From positions 124,001 through 188,000 of the forward strand of contig NZ_JAOASQ010000023.1 of NCBI RefSeq assembly GCF_030158565.1: a stretch of DNA of 64,000 bases. Reading direction: 5' to 3'. Positions within the stretch are counted from its first letter, which is position 1. Each line of letters opens with the position of its first letter. The DNA comes from Limnohabitans sp. (GTDB lineage Bacteria; Pseudomonadota; Gammaproteobacteria; Burkholderiales; Burkholderiaceae_C). The position numbers were made by a program, and so were the translations under genes. A model generated the notes under the pieces. That model saw only the letters and a list, made by a program, of their open reading frames with translations, did not search any database and was not told the DNA's origin. This document shows, piece after piece, positions 37,470 to 47,399 of this stretch.

Positions 37470-38339
37470 TCACGCTTCATAACGCTGCCCCAATGCCAGC
37501 AAAGCGGGTGTCTCAATGACGGCATTCAGGCCATCGAAATCGAGCATCTTTTCTTGCCAGGGCCGCGTGGTCTGGTGGTTGTGCAAGCTGGCGTAATAGC
37601 CTTGCAGTGTGTGCAACACCGCCCGCGCCGTGCCGCCGGGGAAGATTACGATTTTGAAACCCCGCTCGCCCAACTCGGCCGCGCTTTGCACCGGCGTCTT
37701 GCCGCCTTCGACCATGTTGGCCAGCAGCGGCACACGGTTTGCAAATTGCGCACAGGCGCGGTTCATCTGCTCGTCGGACCGCAGGGCTTCAATGAACAGG
37801 GCATCGACGCCACATTCCAGGTAGCGCTCGGCCCGCTCCAGCGCGGCATCCAGGCCTTCCACCGCCACCGCATCGGTGCGCGCCAGGATCAGTGTGTTTT
37901 GGTTGTGGCGGGCGTCCAGTGCGGCGCGCAACTTGCCCTGCATCTCGGCCACCGGCACCACGCCTTTGCCGTCCAGATGACCGCAGCGTTTGGGGAATGT
38001 CTGGTCTTCGATCTGGATCATCGCAGCGCCAGCGCGCTCGAAATCGCGCACCGTGCGCTGGGTGTTGAGCGCGTTGCCAAAACCGGTGTCGGCATCCACG
38101 ATGACCGGAATGTTCACCCGGTCGGTGATGTGGGCCAGCGTCTGCGCCACTTCGGTGGCGGTGGTCAGGCCAATGTCCGAGCGGCCCAGGCGGGTGTAAG
38201 CGATCGATGCGCCCGACAAATACAGCGCCTCAAAACCTGCCTGTTGCGCCACCAGTGCGGTGAGCGCGTCGTAAACGCCGGGGGCCAGCAGGGGCTGGGG
38301 TTGTTGCAGGCGCTGGGCCAAAGTGGCTTTCTGGCTCAT
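37470..38339 (-). CDS. Isocitrate lyase/PEP mutase family protein (2-methylisocitrate/dimethylmalate lyase-like)
   Basis: LLAPGVYDALTALVAQQAGFEALYLSGASIAYTRLGRSDIG...VIVDADTGFGNALN...IQIEDQTFPKRCGHLDGKGVVP. Confidence 0.92.
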   Translation of the reverse strand: MSQKATLAQRLQQPQPLLAPGVYDALTALVAQQAGFEALYLSGASIAYTRLGRSDIGLTTATEVAQTLAHITDRVNIPVIVDADTGFGNALNTQRTVRDFERAGAAMIQIEDQTFPKRCGHLDGKGVVPVAEMQGKLRAALDARHNQNTLILARTDAVAVEGLDAALERAERYLECGVDALFIEALRSDEQMNRACAQFANRVPLLANMVEGGKTPVQSAAELGERGFKIVIFPGGTARAVLHTLQGYYASLHNHQTTRPWQEKMLDFDGLNAVIETPALLALGQRYEA

Positions 38340-39736
38340 GGCGTGTCCTTCAAAAGTTGTTGTGCGGTGTGTGCGGCGATGTGGCCACCCGCGATGGCGC
38401 TGAGCAAGCCGTTGCCCGACAAATAACCCCAGACCGCTTGGCCCGACACGCCCCGCGCTGCGCCGCCTGCCGCCAGCAGGTTGGGCAAAGGGGTGCCGTC
38501 TTGGCGCAGCACGCGAGTCTGTGCATCGATGTCCAGGCCACCTTGGGTGTGGAACAAGGCACCGGTGACTTTGATGGCATGAAACGGCGCTTGCAGTGCG
38601 CGTTGGAAACTGCGGCCAGTCACCGGGTCGGTGCCGGGCTGCACTGCATTCAAAGTGGCTTGCAGGGCTCCGTGCGGGCAACCGATCAGTTGCGCCAGTG
38701 CATTCGCGTCTGCCGCATGCTGCACCGCGCCCGCGCCTTGCGCAGACACAAAGTCCGGAAACCCTTGCGCAAAGGCCAGCAGCGCATCGTCAAACACATT
38801 CCAGGCCACACCGCCCGGCTGCGCCAGCACATGCACTGCAGCCTCCGAGTAACCCTGGGTCTCATCATGAAAGCGCTGGCCTTGGGCGTTGATTTGCACG
38901 CCGCCTTCCATCATCAGCGCCCACGATATCAAAGCGCCTTGTGGCACAGCCCATGAGCCATGGCCCTGGTAAGCGCCCAAATCGGCCAAGCGAGCGCCCA
39001 GCTGTTGGCCCCAGGCGATGGCGCTGCCGTCGTTGCCCACATGGCCTGCATAGGTGGCCTCGGCCATTTCGGGCAACAGGTCTTTGACCATGGCCGTGGC
39101 CCCGCCAAAACCGTTGCAAGCCAGCAGCACCGCATCGCAGCGGAGCCGCTCGGTCTGGCCATCAGGCCGCACAAAACCCACGCCTTGGATGCGCTGCGCC
39201 TCATCGGCCCACAGCTCGGTCACTTGCGCTTGCGTGAGCACCACCACGCCAGCCGCATCGGCTGCGGCTTGCAGGCGGCTCATCAAACCGGCCCCGGTTT
39301 TTTCGGGCACGGCGTGCATGCGGTGGGCGCTGTGGCCGGGGTACAAAAAGTTGTCCAGCACTTGCCAGGGCAGGCCGTGATGCTCGGCCAGTGCGTCCAT
39401 GGCTGGGCCGATGTTCTGGGCGTAGGCCTGCACCAGGTGCGGCGCGGCTTGGCCATGGGCCTTGGCCTGGATGTCGGCGGCAAAAGCTTCCACACTGTCG
39501 GTGATGCCTTGCGTCTGTTGCACTTGTGTGCAGGGTGCCGGGATGAAGCCCGAAGACAAAGCCGTAGAACCTGCGGCAAACGCATCACGCTCCAACACCA
39601 CGCACTCCACACCCATGCGGTGCAAGGCCAGCGCAGCCGTCAAGCCGCAAGCGCCTGCGCCCACAATCACCACCGGCGTGTGGTCTTCAGCCAGCAATTC
39701 AGAAGCAGGACAAATGTGTGCCGGCGAGGCGGTCAT
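38336..39736 (-). CDS. FAD-dependent oxidoreductase (fumarate reductase flavoprotein/tricarballylate dehydrogenase-like)
   Basis: PVVIVGAGACGLTAALALHRMGVECVVLERD...; VTGALFHTQGGLDIDAQTRVLRQDGTPLPNLLAAGGAARGVSG. Confidence 0.88.
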   Translation of the reverse strand: MTASPAHICPASELLAEDHTPVVIVGAGACGLTAALALHRMGVECVVLERDAFAAGSTALSSGFIPAPCTQVQQTQGITDSVEAFAADIQAKAHGQAAPHLVQAYAQNIGPAMDALAEHHGLPWQVLDNFLYPGHSAHRMHAVPEKTGAGLMSRLQAAADAAGVVVLTQAQVTELWADEAQRIQGVGFVRPDGQTERLRCDAVLLACNGFGGATAMVKDLLPEMAEATYAGHVGNDGSAIAWGQQLGARLADLGAYQGHGSWAVPQGALISWALMMEGGVQINAQGQRFHDETQGYSEAAVHVLAQPGGVAWNVFDDALLAFAQGFPDFVSAQGAGAVQHAADANALAQLIGCPHGALQATLNAVQPGTDPVTGRSFQRALQAPFHAIKVTGALFHTQGGLDIDAQTRVLRQDGTPLPNLLAAGGAARGVSGQAVWGYLSGNGLLSAIAGGHIAAHTAQQLLKDTP

Positions 39737-39740
39737 GGCT

Positions 39741-40343
39741 TCAGCCCAGTTGTTTCAAGAAAGTGGCGCTGTCCATCACCTCAGCCACCGAAGCCATGTC
39801 GGCCAGCGCGGCCTGGTGCGCGGCGTCACTGAAGGCGGCGCAACCGTCCGACAAAACAATGACGTGGTAGTCACGCACATGCGCATCGCGCACCGTGCTG
39901 GCGACACCGCCGTTGGTCACGATGCCGCAGACCACCAGCGTGTCGATGCCCGATTTTTTGAGCACCCAGTCGAGTTGCGTGTTGAAGAAGGCCGAATACG
40001 CCACCTTGAACACCGACACATCGACCAGCGGGGCCAACACATCCACATTGGCCTGCCCCCGGCTGCCGGGTGCAAAGTCACCCTTGCGCAAAAACGGGCG
40101 GCGCTCTTTCAGGTGCGCCGAGATCATGGGCTCGCCCTGCGCATCGGGCCAGAGGGTGAACAGGCTGGCCGTGACCAAGCCACCTCGCCCTTTGATGGCG
40201 CGCGCCACCGGGGCCATGCGCTCAGGCAGCTTGACGGCTTCGGCGCTCAGGGTGTTGCCCCGGGCATAGGCCCCGTCGGGGGCCAAAAAATCATTTTGCA
40301 GGTCGACGATGACCATGCCCAGTTTGGCGTTCTTCAGGTTCAT
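39741..40343 (-). CDS. Isochorismatase-like cysteine hydrolase (N-carbamoyl/maleamate amidohydrolase-type)
   Basis: KLGMVIVDLQNDFLAPDGAYAR...DTLVVCGIVTNGGVASTVRDAHVRDYHVIVLSDGCAAF. Confidence 0.88.
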   Translation of the reverse strand: MNLKNAKLGMVIVDLQNDFLAPDGAYARGNTLSAEAVKLPERMAPVARAIKGRGGLVTASLFTLWPDAQGEPMISAHLKERRPFLRKGDFAPGSRGQANVDVLAPLVDVSVFKVAYSAFFNTQLDWVLKKSGIDTLVVCGIVTNGGVASTVRDAHVRDYHVIVLSDGCAAFSDAAHQAALADMASVAEVMDSATFLKQLG

Positions 40344-42412
40344 GCGTTACGCTCCACCAGCAGGTTGCCCAGTTTGTCGACCCGACCTTCAAAGCCCGGC
40401 TCCAGCCACACTGTCGTATCGGGCTGCTCCAAAATTGCCGGGCCTTGCACCACGGTGCCCACGGGCAGGCTCAAACGCTCGTAGCGCTGGGCTGTCCACC
40501 ATTGGCCCTGGTGGTAAACCTGTTGCTCACCCACCGGGGTGGTGCTGCCTTCGCCTTGTGGGGCCAGCACCGCCAAATCGAACTTGGGACGACGCCCAAT
40601 CCGGGCATAGCGCAGGTTCATCACGCGGATCACCGGGCCTTGCAGCACGCGGCCAAAGGCGTGCTGGTAAGCCGACTCAAACGCCGCCAGCAATCCTGCG
40701 GCGTTCAACTGATCGCGCTTCACAGGCACTTGCAGCGTGTGGGTCTGGCCCATGTAAAGCATGTCAAAGCTGATGACTTCGTCCACCTGCACGAAGTTCA
40801 CACCGGCAGAATCGAGGCGCAGCTGGCAAGCTTCGGCCAGGCTGTCCACCCGCTGCAGCAAAGCAGGCCAGGCCACATCGGCCAAAGCCACGTTCAGGGT
40901 CTGCACCGCGTCGTGGCGCATGTCGGCCATCACGCAGCCCAGGGCCGACGTCACGCCCGGGTAACGCGGCACGATGCCGGTGGTCACGCCCACCTCGCGC
41001 ATCATGGCGCACACATGCAGGCCGCCGCCGCCGCCAAACGGCATGTAGGCGAACTGGCGTGGATCGTGCCCGCGCTCGATCGACACCACGCGGATCGCGC
41101 CCGCCATGCGGGCATTGGCCACCGTCAAAATCGCCTCGGCCGCGGCCAAGGCCGTCAGGCCCAAAGGCTCGGCCACATGCTGGGCAATGGCTTTCTCGGA
41201 CAAGCCCGAATCGAGCTTTTGCAACAAGCCACCGCCCAAAGGCCGGTCGGCCGCGATGCGGCCCAGCAGCACATTGGCGTCGGTCACCGTAGGACGGGTG
41301 TTGCCACGGCCATAACAGGCCGGGCCGGGGATGCTGCCGGCCGACTCGGGGCCAACCTGCAACATGCCGCCCGCATCGACCGAAGCAATCGAGCCGCCAC
41401 CGGCACCGATGGTCTCGATCTGGATCATGGGCGAGCGCACCACCAAGCCAAACTCGATGGACGTTTGTGCAGCGAGGGCCGCTTCGCCACCGGCCACCAG
41501 CGACACGTCAAACGAGGTGCCGCCAATGTCGCCCGTGATGACATTCTCAAAACCCGAAGCGCGGGCGATTTCGGCGCAGGCCATCACGCCCGCAGCGGGA
41601 CCTGACAGCGCGGTGCGCACCGGCACATCACAAGCGGTCTGGCGTGACATCACACCGCCATTGCTTTGCACGATCAGCAATTCGCCGCCAAAACCCTGGG
41701 CACGCAAATCGCCATCCAGCCGCTGCAAATAGCTGCCCACCACAGGCTGCAAGGCGGCATTCAGCGTGGCCGTTGAGCAGCGCTCGAACTCGCGGATCTC
41801 GGGCAGCACTTCGCTGGCCGCCGTCACATAGCTGTTGGGCCAGATCTCGCGCACGGCGGCCACGGCCGCTTGTTCGTTGCCGGGGTTGGCATAGGCGTGC
41901 ACAAAGAACACGCACACCGCCTCGCAGCCTTCGGCCAGCAGGGCGTGTGCCTGTGCGCGGACCTGGTCCAGATCGACCGGCGTGTGCAATTGGCCATCGG
42001 CCAGCACACGCTCGTCCACTTCCAGACGCCAGGCGCGGGGCACCACCGGGGTGTAGCTGCCGCGCAGGCCCCAGGTTTGTGGGCGGTCGCGGCGGCGCAT
42101 CTCCAGCACATCGCGAAAACCCCGTGTGGTGATGATGCCGGTGCGGGCGATCTTGCGCTCCAGCAAGGCGTTGGTGCCCACGGTCGTGCCGTGCACGATG
42201 GTGGCGATGTCTTTGGCGCCTTCTGCACCGGTGACCCCGGTCACTTTGGCGATGCCGTTCATGAAGCCCCGGGCTTCTTCACCCCGGGTCGAGGGCACTT
42301 TGACGATGCGGGCCTGGCCGGTTTTTTCGTCCAGCACAAACAGGTCGGTGAACGTTCCGCCCACGTCCACGCCGACCACCCAATGCGGTTGATTCACAGA
42401 CTGCTCGCTCAT
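40340..42412 (-). CDS. Hydantoinase/oxoprolinase family protein, HyuA subunit
   Basis: VGVDVGGTFTDLFVLDEKTG...ATIVHGTTVGTNALLERK...TGDIGGTSFDVSLV. Confidence 0.95.
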   Translation of the reverse strand: MSEQSVNQPHWVVGVDVGGTFTDLFVLDEKTGQARIVKVPSTRGEEARGFMNGIAKVTGVTGAEGAKDIATIVHGTTVGTNALLERKIARTGIITTRGFRDVLEMRRRDRPQTWGLRGSYTPVVPRAWRLEVDERVLADGQLHTPVDLDQVRAQAHALLAEGCEAVCVFFVHAYANPGNEQAAVAAVREIWPNSYVTAASEVLPEIREFERCSTATLNAALQPVVGSYLQRLDGDLRAQGFGGELLIVQSNGGVMSRQTACDVPVRTALSGPAAGVMACAEIARASGFENVITGDIGGTSFDVSLVAGGEAALAAQTSIEFGLVVRSPMIQIETIGAGGGSIASVDAGGMLQVGPESAGSIPGPACYGRGNTRPTVTDANVLLGRIAADRPLGGGLLQKLDSGLSEKAIAQHVAEPLGLTALAAAEAILTVANARMAGAIRVVSIERGHDPRQFAYMPFGGGGGLHVCAMMREVGVTTGIVPRYPGVTSALGCVMADMRHDAVQTLNVALADVAWPALLQRVDSLAEACQLRLDSAGVNFVQVDEVISFDMLYMGQTHTLQVPVKRDQLNAAGLLAAFESAYQHAFGRVLQGPVIRVMNLRYARIGRRPKFDLAVLAPQGEGSTTPVGEQQVYHQGQWWTAQRYERLSLPVGTVVQGPAILEQPDTTVWLEPGFEGRVDKLGNLLVERNA

Positions 42413-44124
42413 GCTTGTTCCTTGGTGTAACCGAGTGCCGCGTCATTGGCGCGGTCTTTTTCAGTGCGCTCAGCGGGCTCACCCCAGCCGCCGCCGCCAG
42501 GCGTTTGCAGGCGCACGCGGTCGCCTTTTTTCAAATGGATGCCGAGCATCTTGGAGACCATCGGCGGGGTCTTCCACTCGCCGTTTTGGCAATACTCAAA
42601 CACGTTGGGCAAAGCAGGTTGGCCGCCGTGGATGCCTTTGGGGGCGGACTTGCCGCGCTCGCCAAAGATGAAGGCTTCGGCGCTGTCTTCGAGCAATTCG
42701 ATCTCATAAATCGCGCCCAGGCCGCCCCGGTGCTGGCCATCGCCGCCCGAGCCGGGGCGCAAGGCCCACTGGGTGAAGCGCACCGGGTAGGCCGCTTCCA
42801 GAATTTCCATGGGCGGGATGGTGGCGGTCGAGATCGGCGCATTGCCGTGCGACAGGCCATCGCCATCCGAATGGCCGCCGTGCCCGCCACCAAAAAAGCT
42901 GAACATCACCCAGCGCTGGCCTTTGCGTTTGTCGTCGGTGCGGTGCCCGGCAATCGACAAGGCGTTGATGGTGCCGTAGGCATGGGCCACCGCCCGCTGC
43001 GGATCGGCCAGGGCCGTGGCGCTGAAGATCACGTCGATCATGCGCAAAATCGTTTCGGTGTAACCACCCACCGGACGGGGCCGCGACGCGCTGATCACCA
43101 GACCATCTGGAATGATGAAGTCCACCGCATCCAGCACACCCGCGTTGGCGGGCACATCGGGGAACACATGCTTCAAAGCCACATAACAAGCGGCCACGGC
43201 TGTGGCGCGTGAGATGTTCACCGGCCCGGCGCACTGCGCCGAGGTGCGGGAAAAGTCCAGGGTCAAGCGGTCCCCGGCCACGGTCATGTCGAGCGCAATC
43301 GTCAGCAACTCGTCTTTCACGCCGTCGTTGTCGAGCACGTCTTCAAAGCTGTAACGGCCATCGGGCAAGCTGCCGATGTGCGAGCGCATCAGGCGCACGG
43401 CACGGGTGCGCAGCTCCACCAGGGCCTGCGCCACTTTGGCGTCGCCGTATTCGTCGAGCAAGCCGTCCAGGCGACGCGCACCCAATTCAAGCGCGGCCAG
43501 CTGGCCGTTCAGGTCGCCCCACAGGCTGTCGGGCAGGCGGGTGTTGGCGCGCAAGATGGCCAGCACATCGTCGTCGAGCACGCCGCCGCGCAAAATGCGC
43601 ACCGGCGGGATCTGCACCGCTTCTTGCCAGCACTCGGTCGCGGCAGGGTTGTAGTTGCCGGGCACCGCACCACCCACGTCATGCCAGTGTGCGGCCGAGG
43701 CCAAAAAGCAATACAGCTGGCCGTTGCGAAAGCAGGGCTTGACCAGCTTGAAGTCGTTGGCGTGTGTGCCGCCTTCGTAGGGGTCGTTGAACAGCCACAC
43801 ATCGCCCGGCTGCATGCCGCCGCGCTCAGCCGCCACGCGCATGGCGGCGCGCACGGCAAAAGCCATGGCCCCAACAAACACGGGCAGGCCTGACTTGCCC
43901 TGGATCAAGGTGTCACCTGTGATGGCGTCGTACAGGCCGTGGCAAGCGTCGTGCGCCTCGGCAATGATGGGGTTGAAGGCGCTGCGGTAGAGCGTCGCGT
44001 CCATCTCGTCGGCGATTTGTTCGAGCCGGCCGCGCAGCACGGCCAAAGTCACCGGATCCATCACGGGGTCCATGACCGGATCCATCCCAGCGGGTGTTTG
44101 AGAAGCTGAAACCATCGGGTTCAT
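42409..44124 (-). CDS. Hydantoinase B/oxoprolinase family protein, HyuB subunit
   Basis: DPVTLAVLRGRLEQIADEMDATLYRSAFNPIIAEAHDACHGLYD...VWLFNDPYEGGTHANDFKLVKP. Confidence 0.95.
   Translation of the reverse strand: MNPMVSASQTPAGMDPVMDPVMDPVTLAVLRGRLEQIADEMDATLYRSAFNPIIAEAHDACHGLYDAITGDTLIQGKSGLPVFVGAMAFAVRAAMRVAAERGGMQPGDVWLFNDPYEGGTHANDFKLVKPCFRNGQLYCFLASAAHWHDVGGAVPGNYNPAATECWQEAVQIPPVRILRGGVLDDDVLAILRANTRLPDSLWGDLNGQLAALELGARRLDGLLDEYGDAKVAQALVELRTRAVRLMRSHIGSLPDGRYSFEDVLDNDGVKDELLTIALDMTVAGDRLTLDFSRTSAQCAGPVNISRATAVAACYVALKHVFPDVPANAGVLDAVDFIIPDGLVISASRPRPVGGYTETILRMIDVIFSATALADPQRAVAHAYGTINALSIAGHRTDDKRKGQRWVMFSFFGGGHGGHSDGDGLSHGNAPISTATIPPMEILEAAYPVRFTQWALRPGSGGDGQHRGGLGAIYEIELLEDSAEAFIFGERGKSAPKGIHGGQPALPNVFEYCQNGEWKTPPMVSKMLGIHLKKGDRVRLQTPGGGGWGEPAERTEKDRANDAALGYTKEQA
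44051..44085. repeat. In-frame 12-bp near-tandem repeat encoding MDPV x3 at the HyuB N-terminus
   Basis: Minus-strand ATGGATCCGGTCATGGACCCCGTGATGGATCCGGT. Confidence 0.9.
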
Positions 44125-44624
44125 CCTTGTTTTCTATTCTTGAGCAGGGGCAGCAAACCGCCTGCATCGACCATGTCCATCAAAAAACCGGGGATGGCCG
44201 CGCAAGCCAAAACCTGGCCGTTGGCACGGATCACCTGCGGGGTGTCGCCTTCAAAATGCAAGGCCACGCGCTCGCCCTCTTCGATCTTGTCGGCCTCGGG
44301 GCAAGTCAAGAGCAACAAGCCCAAGTTGAAAGCGTTGCGGAAATACAGGCCGCTGTACGACGGCGCGATCACCGCTGCCAAGCCCAAATGCCGCAGCACA
44401 CCGGCCGCCTGCTCACGCGATGAGCCGATGCCAAAGTTGGCACCAGCCACCAGCACATCGCCCGCTTGCACACCCGAGGCGAAGTCGGCACGCACCGCCT
44501 CCAGGCAATGCCAGCCAATCACCTCCAGGCCGTGCTTCATGTAGGCGCCTGGCGCCAGGGCATCGGTGTCCACATCGGCGCCAACGCGCCAAACTCTTGC
44601 GTTCTTGAAACTGCGCGTATTCAT
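44121..44624 (-). CDS. 3-isopropylmalate dehydratase small subunit-like (LeuD/DmdB-type)
   Basis: GADVDTDALAPGAYMK...VLVAGANFGIGSSREQAAGVLRHLGLAAVIAPSYSGLYFRNAFNLGLLLL. Confidence 0.9.
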   Translation of the reverse strand: MNTRSFKNARVWRVGADVDTDALAPGAYMKHGLEVIGWHCLEAVRADFASGVQAGDVLVAGANFGIGSSREQAAGVLRHLGLAAVIAPSYSGLYFRNAFNLGLLLLTCPEADKIEEGERVALHFEGDTPQVIRANGQVLACAAIPGFLMDMVDAGGLLPLLKNRKQG

Positions 44625-45907
44625 GCCAGCACCTCGCGTGCATCGCTGATGCGCCCGCGCAAAGCCGAAGCCGCCACGGTGTAGGGCGAGGCCAAATACA
44701 CGTTCACGCTGGCCGGGCCCATGCGGCCTTTGAAGTTGCGGGCGGTGCTCGAAATCACGGTGGCCCCTTCCGGGAAAGTCGCGCCGTAACCGGCGCAAGC
44801 GCCGCAACTGTTGGGCAAGATGGTGGCGCCTGCGTCCTGCAGGATCTGCATCACGCCTTCTTGCGTGGCCTGCGCTTGCTCGCGGGCGCTGGCCGGCGCC
44901 ACCATGAGCTGCACGCCAGCGGCCACGCGCTGGCCCTTGAGCACCTGCGCGGCGGCGCGCAGGTCTTCGAGCTTGGCCCCGGTGCAGGCACCGATGTAGG
45001 CAATGCTGGGCACCACGTCGGCAAACTCGGCCACATCGCGCGTGTTGGCCGGGCTGTGCGGCGCGGCCACTTGCGGGCTCAGGCGCGAGGCGTCAAACAT
45101 GTGTTGCTCGTACTCTGCGTCTTCGTCGGTGAACCACTGCTCGGCACCGCTGAGTTTGTCTTGCGACACCCCAATCGATTTCAGGTGCGCCAGAGTCGTG
45201 GCATCGGCCGCGATCAAGCCCGCTTGTGCGCCCATCTCGGCGCTCATGTTGGACATCGTCATGCGCTCGGCCATGGACAAGGCCTGCACGGCAGCGCCTG
45301 CAAACTCCACCGCCTGGTATTGGCCGCCGTTCATGCCAAAGCGGGCAATCATGTGCAGCATCATGTCTTTGGCCGACACACCCGCTTGCAAGCGGCCATG
45401 CCAGTGCATGCGCAAGGTGCGCGGCACCTGCACCCAAATCTGGCCGGTCACGCACACGCCCAGCATCTCGGTGGCGCCAATGCCGAACATGTAGCAGCCA
45501 AACGCGCCGCCCGTGGGCGAATGCGAGTCGCCGCCCACGCAAAACATGCCGGGCTTCAAATGGCCCCGTTCGGGCAAAACCACATGGCAGATGCCTTCGC
45601 TGTCGATCACATTCGGCAGCTGCCATTGTTTGGCGGTGTCGCGGGTGATCTGGATGATTTTTTGCGCGTCAGCGTCTTGTGCGGGCACATAGTGGTCCAG
45701 CACCAGCACCACTTTGTTTTTGTCCCAGATCTCGGCGCCCAGTTCATCGAGCATGGGTTTCAAGCGCCGGGGGCCGGACGAGTCGTGGAACATGGCCAAG
45801 TCCACGTTGCAGGTCACCACCTCGCCCACGGCGACATGGGTGCGGCCAGCAGCGCGGGCAATCAGTTTTTGTGCCAAGGTTTGAGGCATGGTTTCGCTCG
45901 TGCTCAT
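44621..45907 (-). CDS. Aconitase/3-isopropylmalate dehydratase large subunit-like (LeuC/DmdA-type)
   Basis: TLAQKLIARAAGRTHVAVGEVVTCNVDLAMFHD...GMFCVGGDSHSPTGGAFGCYMFGIGATEM...AYIGACTGAKLEDLRAAAQVLKG...LPNSCGACAGYGATFPEGATVISSTARNFKGRMG. Confidence 0.93.
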   Translation of the reverse strand: MSTSETMPQTLAQKLIARAAGRTHVAVGEVVTCNVDLAMFHDSSGPRRLKPMLDELGAEIWDKNKVVLVLDHYVPAQDADAQKIIQITRDTAKQWQLPNVIDSEGICHVVLPERGHLKPGMFCVGGDSHSPTGGAFGCYMFGIGATEMLGVCVTGQIWVQVPRTLRMHWHGRLQAGVSAKDMMLHMIARFGMNGGQYQAVEFAGAAVQALSMAERMTMSNMSAEMGAQAGLIAADATTLAHLKSIGVSQDKLSGAEQWFTDEDAEYEQHMFDASRLSPQVAAPHSPANTRDVAEFADVVPSIAYIGACTGAKLEDLRAAAQVLKGQRVAAGVQLMVAPASAREQAQATQEGVMQILQDAGATILPNSCGACAGYGATFPEGATVISSTARNFKGRMGPASVNVYLASPYTVAASALRGRISDAREVLA

Positions 45908-45915
45908 TCAGCGCC

Positions 45916-46626
45916 TCACATGCCCAAATAGGCTTGCCGCAAAGTGTCGCTGGCCAACAGGTCGGCGGGCGTTCCCGCAAAACGGATCGTGCCGTTTTCC
46001 ATCACATACGCGCGGTCGGCAATGTCCAGCGATTGGCCCACGTTTTGCTCGACCAGCAAGACCGCCAGGCCCGTGCTGCGCAGCTGCGCGATCAGCGCGA
46101 ACATCTCTTCAACCAAAAGCGGCGACAAACCCAGCGAAGGCTCGTCCAGGATCAACAAACGCGGCTCGGCCATGAGGCCTCGGCCAATGGCCAGCATCTG
46201 CTGCTCGCCACCGCTCAAAGTGCCTGCCAGTTGCGTCACACGTTCCTTCAAGCGCGGGAAGGTCTCGTACACCTTGTCCAGGTTTTGTGAGCGGCGCTCG
46301 CGGCCCCGGGTGAAGGCGCCCAGCTCCAGGTTTTCATGCACGCTCAGGTTGGGGAAGACCTTGCGGCCTTCGGGCACCTGGATCAAACCATGCGTCACCA
46401 CCTCGCGCGAATGCATGCCGGTGATGTCCTGCCCATCGAACTGCACCTGCCCGGCACGCGTGGCCACCAGGCCACTCAAGGTCAGGTTAAGCGTGGTCTT
46501 GCCTGCACCGTTGCTGCCCAAGAGCGCCACCGTCTCGCCGGGCATGACCTGCAGGTCCACACCGCGCAAAACCTCGACCGCACCGTAGCCCGACTTCAGG
46601 CCTTGCACATTCAACAAAGCGCTCAT
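45916..46626 (-). CDS. ABC transporter ATP-binding protein, LivF-type
   Basis: GYGAVEVLRGVDLQVMPGETVALLGSNGAGKTT...LSGGEQQMLAIGRGLMAEPRLLILDEPSLGLSP. Confidence 0.95.
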   Translation of the reverse strand: MSALLNVQGLKSGYGAVEVLRGVDLQVMPGETVALLGSNGAGKTTLNLTLSGLVATRAGQVQFDGQDITGMHSREVVTHGLIQVPEGRKVFPNLSVHENLELGAFTRGRERRSQNLDKVYETFPRLKERVTQLAGTLSGGEQQMLAIGRGLMAEPRLLILDEPSLGLSPLLVEEMFALIAQLRSTGLAVLLVEQNVGQSLDIADRAYVMENGTIRFAGTPADLLASDTLRQAYLGM

Positions 46627-47399
46627 GCCTGGGCCTCCTTGGCGGCCAGCGCTTTGGCCGCGTTCTTTTGCAAACGCTCGGCGGTACCGTGGCCCAGATA
46701 GGCCTCGACCACAGCTTTGTTGTTCGTCACCTCGGCGGGCGTGCCGTGGGCAATCAATTGCCCTTGGGCCAACACCCAGACCTCTTGCGCCAGGCTCATC
46801 ACGGCTTGCATGACGTGCTCGATCATCAAGACCGTCACGCCGCTTTTGGCAATGCTTTGCACCACCGGAATCATCTCGGCAATCTCTTGCGGGTTCAGGC
46901 CCGCCAACACCTCGTCCAGCAGCAAAAGGCGCGGGCGCGTGGCCAGCGCACGCGCCAGCTCCAGGCGCTTGCGGCCGGCCACGGTGAGGTCACTGGCCAA
47001 TTTGTCCAGCTGCGGCGTCAGGCCCACCTGCTGCGCCACCGACTCGGCAAACTCCAGCGCTTGCGCACGACCGGGCAGGTGCAGATGCGCACCGACCGCG
47101 ATGTTTTCACGCACCGTCTGTGCGGCAAAAGGCTGCACGATCTGGAAGGTGCGGGTCAGGCCCATGCGGGCGTTCAGGTGAGGGGCTTGGCCGGTGATGT
47201 CTTGCCCGGCAAACACCACACGACCGGTGTCGGGCTTGAGGAAGCCGGACATGAGCGCAAACAAGGTGGTCTTGCCCGCGCCGTTGGGGCCGATCAGGGC
47301 GCTGAGACGCCCTTCGGTCACCGACAGGCTGACGTTTTGCACGGCTTTGAGGCCACCAAAGGATTTGCCCACGCCGTCGATTTGCATCAGCGTGCTCAT
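46623..47399 (-). CDS. ABC transporter ATP-binding protein, LivG-type
   Basis: VGKSFGGLKAVQNVSLSVTEGRLSALIGPNGAGKTTLFALMSGF...LTRTFQIVQPFAAQTVRENIAVG. Confidence 0.95.
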   Translation of the reverse strand: MSTLMQIDGVGKSFGGLKAVQNVSLSVTEGRLSALIGPNGAGKTTLFALMSGFLKPDTGRVVFAGQDITGQAPHLNARMGLTRTFQIVQPFAAQTVRENIAVGAHLHLPGRAQALEFAESVAQQVGLTPQLDKLASDLTVAGRKRLELARALATRPRLLLLDEVLAGLNPQEIAEMIPVVQSIAKSGVTVLMIEHVMQAVMSLAQEVWVLAQGQLIAHGTPAEVTNNKAVVEAYLGHGTAERLQKNAAKALAAKEAQA

